Source: Candidatus Helarchaeota archaeon
GTDB lineage: Archaea; Asgardarchaeota; Lokiarchaeia; Helarchaeales; JABXJV01
Direction: 5' to 3'
DNA length: 29,963 nucleotides
Assembly (NCBI GenBank): GCA_013375355.1
Contig: JABXJV010000216.1
Coordinates: 1 to 29,963 of the forward strand
The notes beneath the pieces are model-generated. The model ran no database searches and was not told the origin of the DNA. It worked only from the letters and a program-made list of their open reading frames with translations. Shown here one piece after another: positions 7,573 through 15,506 of this stretch. How positions within the stretch are numbered: the first letter of the stretch is position 1; every line of letters starts with the position of its first letter. The position numbers and the translations under genes are program-made.

Positions 7573-9687
7573 ATGAAAATTGATCTAAGAAAAATGAAAA
7601 AAAGAACCCTTATTTTTCTTATGCTTTCATTAGTGGGAGTATCTATCCTTTTTATAGTCCCTGGAATTTTTGATAAGGCTAGAAAAAATCCTTATGATGA
7701 ACCCGGGGTAATAATTAGCGAAATTCATATTTGTGGTTTTTTAACACATTTTCTCGAACCTACTGTCACTCTTTCAGCAGCTATTGTACAACCTTTAATT
7801 GATAATGGAGGGCTTCGTCCGGGTATAGTTTTATGTCATGGATGGGGGGCAACTAAAGAGGAACTTATTTATATAGCTGCTGATTTTGCCAGAGCTGGGA
7901 TGGTTGTAATATTATTTGATATGGAGGGAACAGGAAGGAGTACGGGAGCTCATAATTTGGTTGGGGGAAGAACTAGACTTAATGCGTGGGCTGCAGTTGA
8001 GTATTTAGTGAAATTAAGTGATATATTACGTATAAATACAAGCTGTATAGGTATGGCTGGACATAGTCAAGGTGGCATTACAACTGCAATTGCTTCCGCA
8101 CTAGATGAAGTCGATGGCCCTGCTTCTAAAGGTATAGCGAACATATCTGCATCAGTTTCAATATTTTCTGGAGGTTTTATTGAGGATATTTTTGGTGTTA
8201 TGTTTGGGTATGATTCAACTGTAATGCCGATTTTGTGGCCATATTTAGGTATACCGTTATTCGACTACAACAATCCACTAGATAGATGGCAGCAATCTGT
8301 TATTCCTAAAATTAACGCTTCTAGACCAAAAAATTGGATGCTAATTACGGGCCAATCAGATGAATTGACAAATAACTGGATTCAATATCATGTTATGAAG
8401 CATACAGTACCTGATGCAATAACGTACGAAGATCTCATTTCAAATATTACTACTAAGAATGTTTGGACTCTTCCAACACAATTAGGAAATTTTTCTCAAG
8501 GAACAGCTAGAAAGTTTTCACTTCTTTATGGTAGGGATCACTTTGGAGAAAGGGATTCTGTGTTAACAGGCACAATGATGATAGATTGGTTTTATGACGC
8601 GTTTTTATTTAATCAAGATAGAACAGAAATAGAAATTCTTACTGGTATTATTTTATTCCGTGATGAATTTTCTGACTTTAATACAGATTCATTATTTGAT
8701 ACAATATTCAAGACGATTTCATCAAATGGGCTGCTAATAGGATTGACTATTGCGATGATTCCATTAGGATATTTTCTTTCATTAAAATTTAAAAACAAGA
8801 AAAATTTAGATCCAGTGAACGCAAGAAATATTGAAGAAAGATCCTTCATAAAATCTCTTCTATTATACGCTGGAATTTATCTAATTGCTTCATTTTGTTC
8901 ATTTTTCTTTGCTTGGCTATTTTCAATTCGCACAATTGTCCCATTTTTTGTCACTAACATATTTACTGTCTTCTTCTTAATGAAACAAATAATATTAGTT
9001 CCCTCAATGATTGGAATTATATATTATGAACGGAAGAAATTTAATCAAACGACCGAAGATTTTGGAATTTCCAGAGAGAGTTTTTTAAAATCGGCATTAA
9101 TCGGTATAATTATGATAATAACCTTCATCTCTATTACGAATATTGTAGATCTAACATTTAATAATTTCACACATGCCCTCTTTATACCTCCAGCTCATTT
9201 AATAGGCTTTATTACATTTATTTTAATCTTAGGTCTTAATTTTTTCATGGATGATCTAATATTCAGAGGATTGGTGCAATCAAAAATGGAACGTTATGGG
9301 GACCGTTGGAATGCAGCATTTAAAACAAATCTCTATACTGCTTTAATCGGAGGTTTCGCAATGATGTTGACTTTTATTCCACTTTTTTGGCACGATCTTG
9401 GCTCTTCCCTCACATTTTGGGATTCGGATATGTTAAGACTGTTATTTAGGGATACGTCACTGGTGCTTCCATTCATTCTTGCTGTATTTCTAGGCGGAGC
9501 AGGATATTACGCCCTCATCGGAATAATATCAGGAATATTTAGAGCAAAAACAAGAAATATAATAGCAGGGACGTTTGTGATTACATTGATTGCTTCATTT
9601 CTCCTCGTTAATTGGGGACCTTTTGGAATGCTTACTGTTTGGGACGGAGTACTTTTTCCACAATATATACATTCACTAATTTCATAA
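7573..9687 (+). CDS. Membrane-anchored alpha/beta hydrolase fused to multi-pass membrane domain
   Basis: A 704-residue protein. Residues about 12-31 form an N-terminal membrane anchor or signal. Residues about 75-345 are an alpha/beta-hydrolase: the oxyanion-type HGWG at 89-92, nucleophile elbow GHSQG with Ser165, a likely acidic residue in GQSDE near 260, and a His in GRDHFGE near 320. From about residue 365 to the end there are roughly seven hydrophobic segments. Within these, MDDLIFRGLVQSKM recalls the EExxxR-type motif of CPBP/Abi membrane proteases, but the later His motifs are not clearly present, so this is only a resemblance. The topology would place the hydrolase outside the membrane, by inference. 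Monocistronic; it ends 14 bp from the convergent GTPase gene. Could be an acyl-hydrolase or peptidase; substrate unknown. Confidence 0.85.
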   Translation: MKIDLRKMKKRTLIFLMLSLVGVSILFIVPGIFDKARKNPYDEPGVIISEIHICGFLTHFLEPTVTLSAAIVQPLIDNGGLRPGIVLCHGWGATKEELIYIAADFARAGMVVILFDMEGTGRSTGAHNLVGGRTRLNAWAAVEYLVKLSDILRINTSCIGMAGHSQGGITTAIASALDEVDGPASKGIANISASVSIFSGGFIEDIFGVMFGYDSTVMPILWPYLGIPLFDYNNPLDRWQQSVIPKINASRPKNWMLITGQSDELTNNWIQYHVMKHTVPDAITYEDLISNITTKNVWTLPTQLGNFSQGTARKFSLLYGRDHFGERDSVLTGTMMIDWFYDAFLFNQDRTEIEILTGIILFRDEFSDFNTDSLFDTIFKTISSNGLLIGLTIAMIPLGYFLSLKFKNKKNLDPVNARNIEERSFIKSLLLYAGIYLIASFCSFFFAWLFSIRTIVPFFVTNIFTVFFLMKQIILVPSMIGIIYYERKKFNQTTEDFGISRESFLKSALIGIIMIITFISITNIVDLTFNNFTHALFIPPAHLIGFITFILILGLNFFMDDLIFRGLVQSKMERYGDRWNAAFKTNLYTALIGGFAMMLTFIPLFWHDLGSSLTFWDSDMLRLLFRDTSLVLPFILAVFLGGAGYYALIGIISGIFRAKTRNIIAGTFVITLIASFLLVNWGPFGMLTVWDGVLFPQYIHSLIS

Positions 9688-9701
9688 TAAGAATAAGTTG
9701 G

Positions 9702-10757
9702 TTATCCTTTAATCTCTTTATTTTCCTCAAGCTCATAAAGAATTTTGCCTATTTTGTAAAAGACTTCGTCAACATTTACCCCATTTAAAGCCGAAGTCTC
9801 GATGTAATCACATACTAATTTCTTTCCAAGTTTTAACCCATCTTTTTTACTTACTTTCCTTTCATCAACTAAATCTGATTTATTTCCAAGGATATATCCC
9901 AAGATTTTTTTATTTTTTAAAAACCTTTTTATGTCCGAATTCCATTTACCTATATTCTCAAAGGTTTTTTGAGAAGTTAAATCGAAAACCAATAATTGAG
10001 CATCTGCACCTTTGTAAAAATGTTTTCTCATTTTTTGAAATTTAGTCTGACCTGCAAGATCCCAGATAATTAACTCAATGTTAGCATTTTTATAATTAAT
10101 AACCTTTTCTGTAATATTAACTCCGATTGTACTGATATATGTTCTTTTAAAAGCGTGATCCGTAAATCTCAAAATTATTGAAGTTTTACCTACCATAGGA
10201 TCTCCGCAAATAATTATTTTAAATCGGAGTCTGGATCTTTCAAGTTCCTCCTCTTCTGATCTAGGAAATGCATCTTTCTCTTCAGCTGAAAATTCTTGAT
10301 TTTTTAAATCTTCTAATAAATTTATTATTTCGGTATGAAATTTTTTTAATTCTTCTTGAATTTGATGTTTATCTCCGTTTTTTTCTTCGATATCAGTGAT
10401 AATATCTATAGCTTTATTAAAAATAGATTCAAAATTACTTAAATACTTATAAAAAATCGAATCATTTGCCTCATTATAAAGTAAAGTTAAGTTACTCTCG
10501 ATAATTCCCCCTCTTCTAGATTTATCTTTAATTTCCATTAATCGAACTAAACCTTTTAAATTAATGGATGGAAATGGCAAGACTGCTAAAGATTTTGAAC
10601 TACGCTTATCTTCTCCAATCATAATGTTAATTGTTTTTAAACTAATCAGATTTTTTATTTCTTTGGGTAGTTCAGATGGATAGCATGCAGTAACGGTAGG
10701 TCCTAGTTTTTTCTCAAATTGTGAATATATAACACCAGTGATTAATTCTTCAGTCAA
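9702..10757 (-). CDS. Ras/Rab-type small GTPase with N-terminal extra domain (copy 1)
   Basis: A 351-residue fusion. Residues 1-115 form an alpha/beta domain beginning TGVIYSQFEKKLGP, resembling a longin/roadblock-type fold (inferred from pattern, not proven). Residues about 116-175 form a helical, charged linker. The Ras-like G domain (178-345) has all five G motifs: P-loop GDPMVGKT (185-192), switch-I Thr210 in STIGV, DLAGQ (233-237, keeping the catalytic Gln), NKSD (292-295) and TSA (321-323). No C-terminal Cys is present, so no prenylation signal. It lies 24 bp downstream of its paralog and looks like a tandem duplication. Such Rab-like GTPases with fused N-terminal domains are characteristic of Asgard archaea. 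Probably a cytosolic molecular switch, perhaps for membrane or cytoskeleton processes. Confidence 0.92.
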   Translation of the reverse strand: MTEELITGVIYSQFEKKLGPTVTACYPSELPKEIKNLISLKTINIMIGEDKRSSKSLAVLPFPSINLKGLVRLMEIKDKSRRGGIIESNLTLLYNEANDSIFYKYLSNFESIFNKAIDIITDIEEKNGDKHQIQEELKKFHTEIINLLEDLKNQEFSAEEKDAFPRSEEEELERSRLRFKIIICGDPMVGKTSIILRFTDHAFKRTYISTIGVNITEKVINYKNANIELIIWDLAGQTKFQKMRKHFYKGADAQLLVFDLTSQKTFENIGKWNSDIKRFLKNKKILGYILGNKSDLVDERKVSKKDGLKLGKKLVCDYIETSALNGVNVDEVFYKIGKILYELEENKEIKG

Positions 10758-10781
10758 TTCTAATCTTTTGCTTAATTCTAG

Positions 10782-11822
10782 TTATATTTTTTTTAATAAT
10801 TCTCCTAATTTATAGAATGCATCATCAATATTTTCACCCGTTAATGCAGAAGTCTCAATGTACTCAAGTTTTAGTTTCTCCGCAATTTTTAGAGCATCTG
10901 ATCCTTTTATTTTGCGATTACCAATTAAATCGTTCTTATTTCCCACTATAAATCCTCGCATGTCTCGTTTTAAGTAAGATTTAACATCTTTATACCAATC
11001 TGGAATACTATTTAATGTATTCGGGCGTGTCAAATCAAATACCAACAAAACTCCGTCTGCTCCTTGATAAAAATGTTTCCTCATTCTTGAAAATTTACTT
11101 TGACCCGCTATATCCCAAAGAATATAGATAATCGAGATAGCTTCAGTTAAATTAACTTTCTTTTCTGATATATTGACACCAATAGTCGGAATATAAGTGC
11201 GTTTAAATGCTCTATCAGTAAATCTTAATACTGTTGAGGTCTTTCCAACACCAGGATCTCCACAAACAATAATTTTGAACCTAAAAGACTTCCCTACTGC
11301 CACTTTTTCTGGAATAACTTCGGGAAAAGCGTCTTCTTCCCTAGTAGATATCTCAGTTTCTCGTAATTCATTTAAAATGGTGTTTAATTTTGAATAAAAC
11401 TCTTTCATTTCTGCCAAAATACGATCCTTGTCTGCATTTGATTCTTCTAATTCTATAACCTTATTAGAAGTTTCATTAAACACAGTCTCAAAATTTGACA
11501 TGTATTTATAAAAAATAAGATCATTAGCCTCATCAAATAAAATTGTGATAGATGCATCCACAACCCCCCCTCTTCTTGTTTCATCTTTAATTTCAATAGC
11601 TTTTACCAAACCTTTAATATTGTTTGAAGGAAAGGGAATTACAGCTAAGGACTTAGGAGTCTCCCCTTTTTCTCCTGATAAAATATTAATAGTTTTTAGA
11701 CTAACTGTGTTTCTAATCTCCTCAGAAACATCAGAGGGGTGCCATACAATTGCTCTTGGACCTAGTTTTCCGTGAAACTTTGAATAAATCCCACCTTTAA
11801 TAAGATTTTTTTCCATACTCAA
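10782..11822 (-). CDS. Ras/Rab-type small GTPase with N-terminal extra domain (copy 2)
   Basis: A 346-residue paralog of the downstream gene, colinear over its full length. The N-terminal domain (1-118) shares GGIYSKFHGKLGP and the SLKTINI block. A charged helical linker (about 119-178) is followed by the G domain with GDPGVGKT (188-195), Thr213 in PTIGV, DIAGQ (237-241), NKND (295-298) and TSA (324-326). It keeps the catalytic Gln and lacks a C-terminal prenylation Cys. The linkers and insert loops differ more than the N-terminal and G domains, suggesting that both folded parts are under constraint. It lies 50 bp after the zinc-ribbon gene, and the three may form one transcript. GAP or GEF partners are not visible; the fused domain could act in cis or as a dimerisation platform. 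Confidence 0.92.
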   Translation of the reverse strand: MSMEKNLIKGGIYSKFHGKLGPRAIVWHPSDVSEEIRNTVSLKTINILSGEKGETPKSLAVIPFPSNNIKGLVKAIEIKDETRRGGVVDASITILFDEANDLIFYKYMSNFETVFNETSNKVIELEESNADKDRILAEMKEFYSKLNTILNELRETEISTREEDAFPEVIPEKVAVGKSFRFKIIVCGDPGVGKTSTVLRFTDRAFKRTYIPTIGVNISEKKVNLTEAISIIYILWDIAGQSKFSRMRKHFYQGADGVLLVFDLTRPNTLNSIPDWYKDVKSYLKRDMRGFIVGNKNDLIGNRKIKGSDALKIAEKLKLEYIETSALTGENIDDAFYKLGELLKKI

Positions 11823-11872
11823 TCAATTTTTTTATTTAGTTAAAATCAATTATTCTTTTTTTAAAAATATAT

Positions 11873-12115
11873 TCATATTTCTAAATGATTCTTTTTAATG
11901 GAGTCTCCACACTTTTTACATTCAACTACCATGCCCATATCTAGTAAATTTAGCTGATTTTCAGTTAACTTTGAGGAGGGGTGATTACAAAAGGGACAAT
12001 AATATGCTTTCAGTTTACGCTTCTTCTTAAGTTGAGATGCTTCTGCTAATTCTGTTACAATTGAACTGCTACTGTCTTCTTCTATATCTTCATCTTTCAA
12101 ATCCTTTTTTTCCAT
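11873..12115 (-). CDS. Small zinc-ribbon protein
   Basis: An 80-residue protein with an acidic, Ser-rich N-terminus (1-27), a basic patch KKKRKLK (30-36) and a zinc ribbon with C40-P-F-C43 and C66-K-K-C69. It is the first gene upstream of the two GTPases on the same strand (50 bp gap), so it may be co-transcribed. No catalytic motif. It could be a nucleic-acid- or protein-binding adaptor; function unknown. Confidence 0.75.
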   Translation of the reverse strand: MEKKDLKDEDIEEDSSSSIVTELAEASQLKKKRKLKAYYCPFCNHPSSKLTENQLNLLDMGMVVECKKCGDSIKKNHLEI

Positions 12116-12460
12116 TGTCCTTCACTCTATTTCTAATTGTATATATTTTAAAAATAATTATGTTTATAGAAATAAAAATTTTTTAATTAATTTAATTTTC
12201 AAATTTTATATGAAATCATTTTGATTTTCTTTTTATATAGATTTTTTCATCCCCTTTCTCTAAATTGTTAATGGCATCCTTTGATAAGAATTTTGTGTCC
12301 CTATTATTTAATAAATTCTTAATAACCAATTCTTAGATCCATCTACTTATTATGATTGTTTCGTATTTCAGATTAAAGAAATTTATATTTAAAAATTCTC
12401 CTATGCCCTAACTTATTTATAAATATTGAAACATACAAATAGTAAATTATTCATTATATT

Positions 12461-12478
12461 ATCTCTCAATTAAGAGAT
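12461..12478. repeat. Short inverted repeat, possible operator
   Basis: Six-base arms atctct and agagat (12461-12466 and 12473-12478) flank a 6-base spacer, about 95 bp before ATG 12574. It could bind a dimeric regulator or form a weak hairpin. In such AT-rich DNA, chance is a serious alternative. Confidence 0.25.
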
Positions 12479-12559
12479 TAATTCTATAGATTTTATATCA
12501 CTATAAATAATTTTATTAAATAAAAATATAGAATATCAAATAAGTATAGAATTTAAAAT

Positions 12560-12564
12560 GGAGG
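12560..12564 (+). promoter_or_regulatory. Strong Shine-Dalgarno site for the gene at 12574
   Basis: GGAGG lies 9 bp upstream of ATG 12574 and fixes that start. Together with the long AT-rich upstream region it suggests a well-translated gene with its own leader. Confidence 0.7.
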
Positions 12565-12573
12565 CAAGATAAT

Positions 12574-13731
12574 ATGTCCCCTTACACTTACGGTGATATC
12601 CCAGATGATTTCGTATCAAAGGCTTTTATTCCCTTAGGTGAACATATCTATAAATTATTTGTAGAACTCGGGCATGAGTACTTCACCCAAGTAACAAGTA
12701 GTTCTGAAGTTTCATTTTTTTCTGAAGCTGCTGAAATTATAAGTGAGAAGTTCAAAACCGCTGTTGCGAGCGCAAAAAAAGTTATAAGTGGTGAGATTCA
12801 GAATCCTGAAAAAGTATTATCAACTTGGTTTTTTCCACCGGTTATGTATGTTAGAAGTGATTTACAAATGGGAACTACGAAATTGATTTATGGAAATTCT
12901 ACAGACATTACATTCATATGTATTAATGATACTACTTTTGAACCAGAGCTCTTAATCAATGGCCATATGGAAGATGGTGTTCCTGTAGATTATTGGTACA
13001 TTTTGGGCGAAGATGAAGTCTTTGAAAGAAGACATATGAAACTTGGCATGAAACTACGAGAGATTCCTGAAAAGACAAAGGACTTTGTAAAAGGTGGATT
13101 TCGTATTTTAGACATATTACGTGATGTTAGAAACGAGCGAAGTCCCCAATGGGCTGACTCTGCTTATTCTATGTGTATGTTGTGGATTTCTGGGGCAATC
13201 AATATGTTTGTAGAACCATCAAGTTGGAATGCCCTAGCACAAATCTGGGATGGCGTCAATGCCAAAAAGATTTACGGTAGACCTGACCATTATTTTTGCT
13301 ATGTTCCCTGGCCTCCTATATTAAATGTGTTATTTGGTATGGGACGCCCTGAATGGACAATGAGGTTAACAGGTTTAACCACTAGTCATAAATTATTCCT
13401 TAATGGATTCGAGCCTCACATGATGCAATTTTATAAAGAAAAAGTGCCTGAAGTTTGGGAATGGATAATTCGCAATATGATGGAGAATGGAGTACCAACT
13501 CCAAGGATGACTCTTGGTTGCGAACCACCTGATTTAAAAAATAAGAAGAAGTTCAAAAAAGAAGAATTTGATTGGTTTTACCCTGAAGGACCTAGAGTTA
13601 TGCCTTATGAATGGAATTTCACGGATGAAGAGATATTTGGCGGCATCTTTACAGATATCACACATGAAACTCCATCAGAACCATTTTATGGGGAAGAACA
13701 TATCATTTCTAAAGGAATAGGTGGAATTTAA
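12574..13731 (+). CDS. Conserved-looking protein of unknown family
   Basis: A 385-residue soluble-looking protein that I cannot assign. It is rich in Trp, Tyr, Phe, Met and Pro, with no signal peptide, no clear membrane helix and no zinc motif. Visible blocks are a helical N-terminus (1-75), WFFPPVMYVRSDLQMG near 88-103, a charged middle with MKLGMKLREIPEKTKDFVKGG, an aromatic segment CYVPWPPILNVLFGMGRPEW near 250-270, and an acidic/aromatic C-terminus with EFDWFYPEGPRVMPYEWNF. ATG 12574 is supported by GGAGG 9 bp upstream. The SCP2-like gene follows 55 bp downstream on the same strand, so a joint role in lipid or small hydrophobic ligand handling is a possible inference. Confidence 0.75.
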   Translation: MSPYTYGDIPDDFVSKAFIPLGEHIYKLFVELGHEYFTQVTSSSEVSFFSEAAEIISEKFKTAVASAKKVISGEIQNPEKVLSTWFFPPVMYVRSDLQMGTTKLIYGNSTDITFICINDTTFEPELLINGHMEDGVPVDYWYILGEDEVFERRHMKLGMKLREIPEKTKDFVKGGFRILDILRDVRNERSPQWADSAYSMCMLWISGAINMFVEPSSWNALAQIWDGVNAKKIYGRPDHYFCYVPWPPILNVLFGMGRPEWTMRLTGLTTSHKLFLNGFEPHMMQFYKEKVPEVWEWIIRNMMENGVPTPRMTLGCEPPDLKNKKKFKKEEFDWFYPEGPRVMPYEWNFTDEEIFGGIFTDITHETPSEPFYGEEHIISKGIGGI

Positions 13732-13786
13732 TATTATTTTAAAATTTCAATATTATATAAAAAAATAAAATTTTGGAGAATTTAAA

Positions 13787-14404
13787 TTGAAAACAGCAGG
13801 AGAAGTATTGGGAGAATTATTAATTGGTTGTGTAAGAGCACTTACGCCAGATGAACGAGAAAAATTATATGTTAAACAAAAATTACAAGGAAAAATTGTC
13901 GAATTTATTTTGCCAGATGAGCATGAAGCATGTGTTATTCATTTTATAGAAGATCCAGTAACTAGATCTTGGCTATCTTATAAAAGTTATCCAACGCCTA
14001 GGGTAAAATGTAAAAATTGCAAATGGAAAGGACTTTGGTCAGATTTAAAAGTAGAAGAAGAAGAAATGGATTTGACAGGAAAAGTCAGTGAATTGGATTT
14101 ATTTAGACCGATGAAAAAAACAGTAATAGAGCAATGTACTATATGTGGCGGTACAAAATTAAAGTATGAAGATTGGAAATTTGAAAAGGCTGATCTTGTA
14201 ATTAAAGGTACATTTGCAGACATTGGTGCGGTAGCAGAGGTAACTTTGGGAGGATTTTTCCATAGATTAAAACAATTATTCAAAGTAATGGGAATGATGA
14301 TAAAGGGAAAAGTAAGTGTTAAACCACTTCGTAAGCTTTCGATGGGAATATTAGTTTCGAAGTTAATTACTGGAAAAGTATCAGAAGATTATAAAGAAGA
14401 TTAA
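13787..14404 (+). CDS. SCP2-like lipid-binding protein with inserted zinc ribbon
   Basis: A 205-residue protein. The flanks look like a sterol-carrier-protein-2-type fold: a first half with LQGKIVEFILPDEHEACVIHF (33-53), and a second half with ADLVIKGTFADIGAVAEV and a Gly/Lys/Val/Leu-rich stretch ending MIKGKVSVKPLRKL (135-184), which resembles the usual ligand-tunnel strands and helices. Between them is a zinc-ribbon insert with C75-K-N-C78 and C117-T-I-C120. The SCP2 assignment is a weak resemblance by eye. The start is TTG 13787, preceded by ttggag at about 13772-13777; no better in-frame start exists. It follows the 385-aa orphan by 55 bp. It could carry a lipid or acyl-CoA, or the ribbon could serve as a protein-docking module. 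Confidence 0.75.
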   Translation: MKTAGEVLGELLIGCVRALTPDEREKLYVKQKLQGKIVEFILPDEHEACVIHFIEDPVTRSWLSYKSYPTPRVKCKNCKWKGLWSDLKVEEEEMDLTGKVSELDLFRPMKKTVIEQCTICGGTKLKYEDWKFEKADLVIKGTFADIGAVAEVTLGGFFHRLKQLFKVMGMMIKGKVSVKPLRKLSMGILVSKLITGKVSEDYKED

Positions 14405-14549
14405 AAGAGAGTAAATTTAAATATTTTTTTTATATTATTTTTATAACAGATATATCATTATAATTGGGAGATTTTAAATAATTTTAAGAAATAGTAATTA
14501 TAATAGAAATAGTAAATGTAATATATTGGTGGATAACTTAAAAATTTAG

Positions 14550-15443
14550 GTGAATTTATTATTGGCAACAGATTGGTACGGTATTAAAAAGCAAATTTCT
14601 AGTACAATGATGGATTTCGGATTCCGAGTTTATGTGTCAATAGCAGATGTTTTTGGAAACCCAAAAATTATGGACGAAGAAATAGAACCTTTTAAAGATA
14701 TTGTGTGTAAATCAATAAAAATTAATAGTAATTATTTAAATATAGGCGATTATGCAATTCCAATTTCATCTAAGAATCTAATGATCTTTAAAATTTCGGA
14801 AAAAGCTGTTGTTGTATTATTTGCAAATAAAGGTAATATTGCACAACTTCTTTCATTTAAGAAAAATATAGATTATTTTGGAGGGCAAATTGAAAAATTA
14901 TTAGAGGATCTGGAGGTTCCAGAAGCAGAAGTTGAAGTGCTACCAAAAGTTGAGAAAGTTGCGATAAAATTACCCAAGCAAATTTTTGGCAAAGAGCTTC
15001 CAATTTATTTTCCATCCCTAAATCGAGAATTAGACAAAAAAGCAAAATTTACGATGGAAGAAATGCGTATTTTACATATGTGCAACGGTAAAAAAACTTT
15101 TTATAACATAGCACACGAAACAAAACAACCTGAAAGTTTCCTATTTGATTTTATAAGTAAAAATATCAAGAAAAAATGGCTTGGTCCAAAAGCTTATCCT
15201 ATAATTATTCAATGTCCTGATTGTAGTCTAACGCATTATTTATTCGTCCATGAAAATTTATTTGAGGAAGATCCAGATTTACTTTCAGTTTTAATTCGGT
15301 CTGAAAGGTGCAATCACGAATATGTAGCATTTCTCAATAAAAAATTAAAATTTGAGTTACAATCTTTTGGATACTTTACTCCATTTCAACAGGATAAATT
15401 TATGAAAAAACTGGGGCAACATTATTATACTATAATTTCTTAA
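14550..15443 (+). CDS. Three-part protein: roadblock-like domain, helical domain, Cys/His zinc site
   Basis: A 297-residue protein of unknown function. Residues about 25-120 alternate strands and helices (YAIPISSKNLMIFKISEKAVVVLFA, then a helix ending GGQIEKLLEDL) like a roadblock/longin-type domain; this is an inference. Residues about 165-215 (FTMEEMRILHMCNGKKTF...ISKNIKKKWLG) look like a small helical or winged-helix domain. The C-terminal part holds C222-P-D-C225 and C254-N-H256, a likely zinc site. GTG 14550 is the start; a gataactta run precedes it with no clear ribosome site. It lies 145 bp after the SCP2-like gene. Roadblock-like modules regulate Ras-like GTPases in eukaryotes, and two GTPases with extra domains lie about 3 kb away, but a link is speculative. 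Confidence 0.75.
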   Translation: MNLLLATDWYGIKKQISSTMMDFGFRVYVSIADVFGNPKIMDEEIEPFKDIVCKSIKINSNYLNIGDYAIPISSKNLMIFKISEKAVVVLFANKGNIAQLLSFKKNIDYFGGQIEKLLEDLEVPEAEVEVLPKVEKVAIKLPKQIFGKELPIYFPSLNRELDKKAKFTMEEMRILHMCNGKKTFYNIAHETKQPESFLFDFISKNIKKKWLGPKAYPIIIQCPDCSLTHYLFVHENLFEEDPDLLSVLIRSERCNHEYVAFLNKKLKFELQSFGYFTPFQQDKFMKKLGQHYYTIIS

Positions 15444-15450
15444 AACTCAA

Positions 15451-15467
15451 TTTTTTTTTCTCTTTTT
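15451..15467 (+). terminator. Poly-T terminator
   Basis: Nine T residues (15451-15459), then a C/T run with five more T (15463-15467), start 8 bp after the stop at 15443. Archaeal transcription often ends at such T tracts. There is no hairpin. Confidence 0.45.
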
Positions 15468-15506
15468 GATACCAAATATTATTAGATAAAAAAGGAATTC
15501 ATTTTT

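Larger units (their letters stand above)
12116..12573. other. 458-bp AT-rich divergent intergenic region
   Basis: No open frame of note and no RNA gene are visible. It separates two divergent transcription units and so should hold both promoters. It is extremely AT-rich, with several TATA-like runs (for example tataaataa near 12506-12514). A short inverted repeat lies at 12461-12478. Confidence 0.5.

Noticed and set aside
10782..11822. Functional prenylation of the GTPases
   Set aside because: Neither GTPase ends in a Cys-containing motif.
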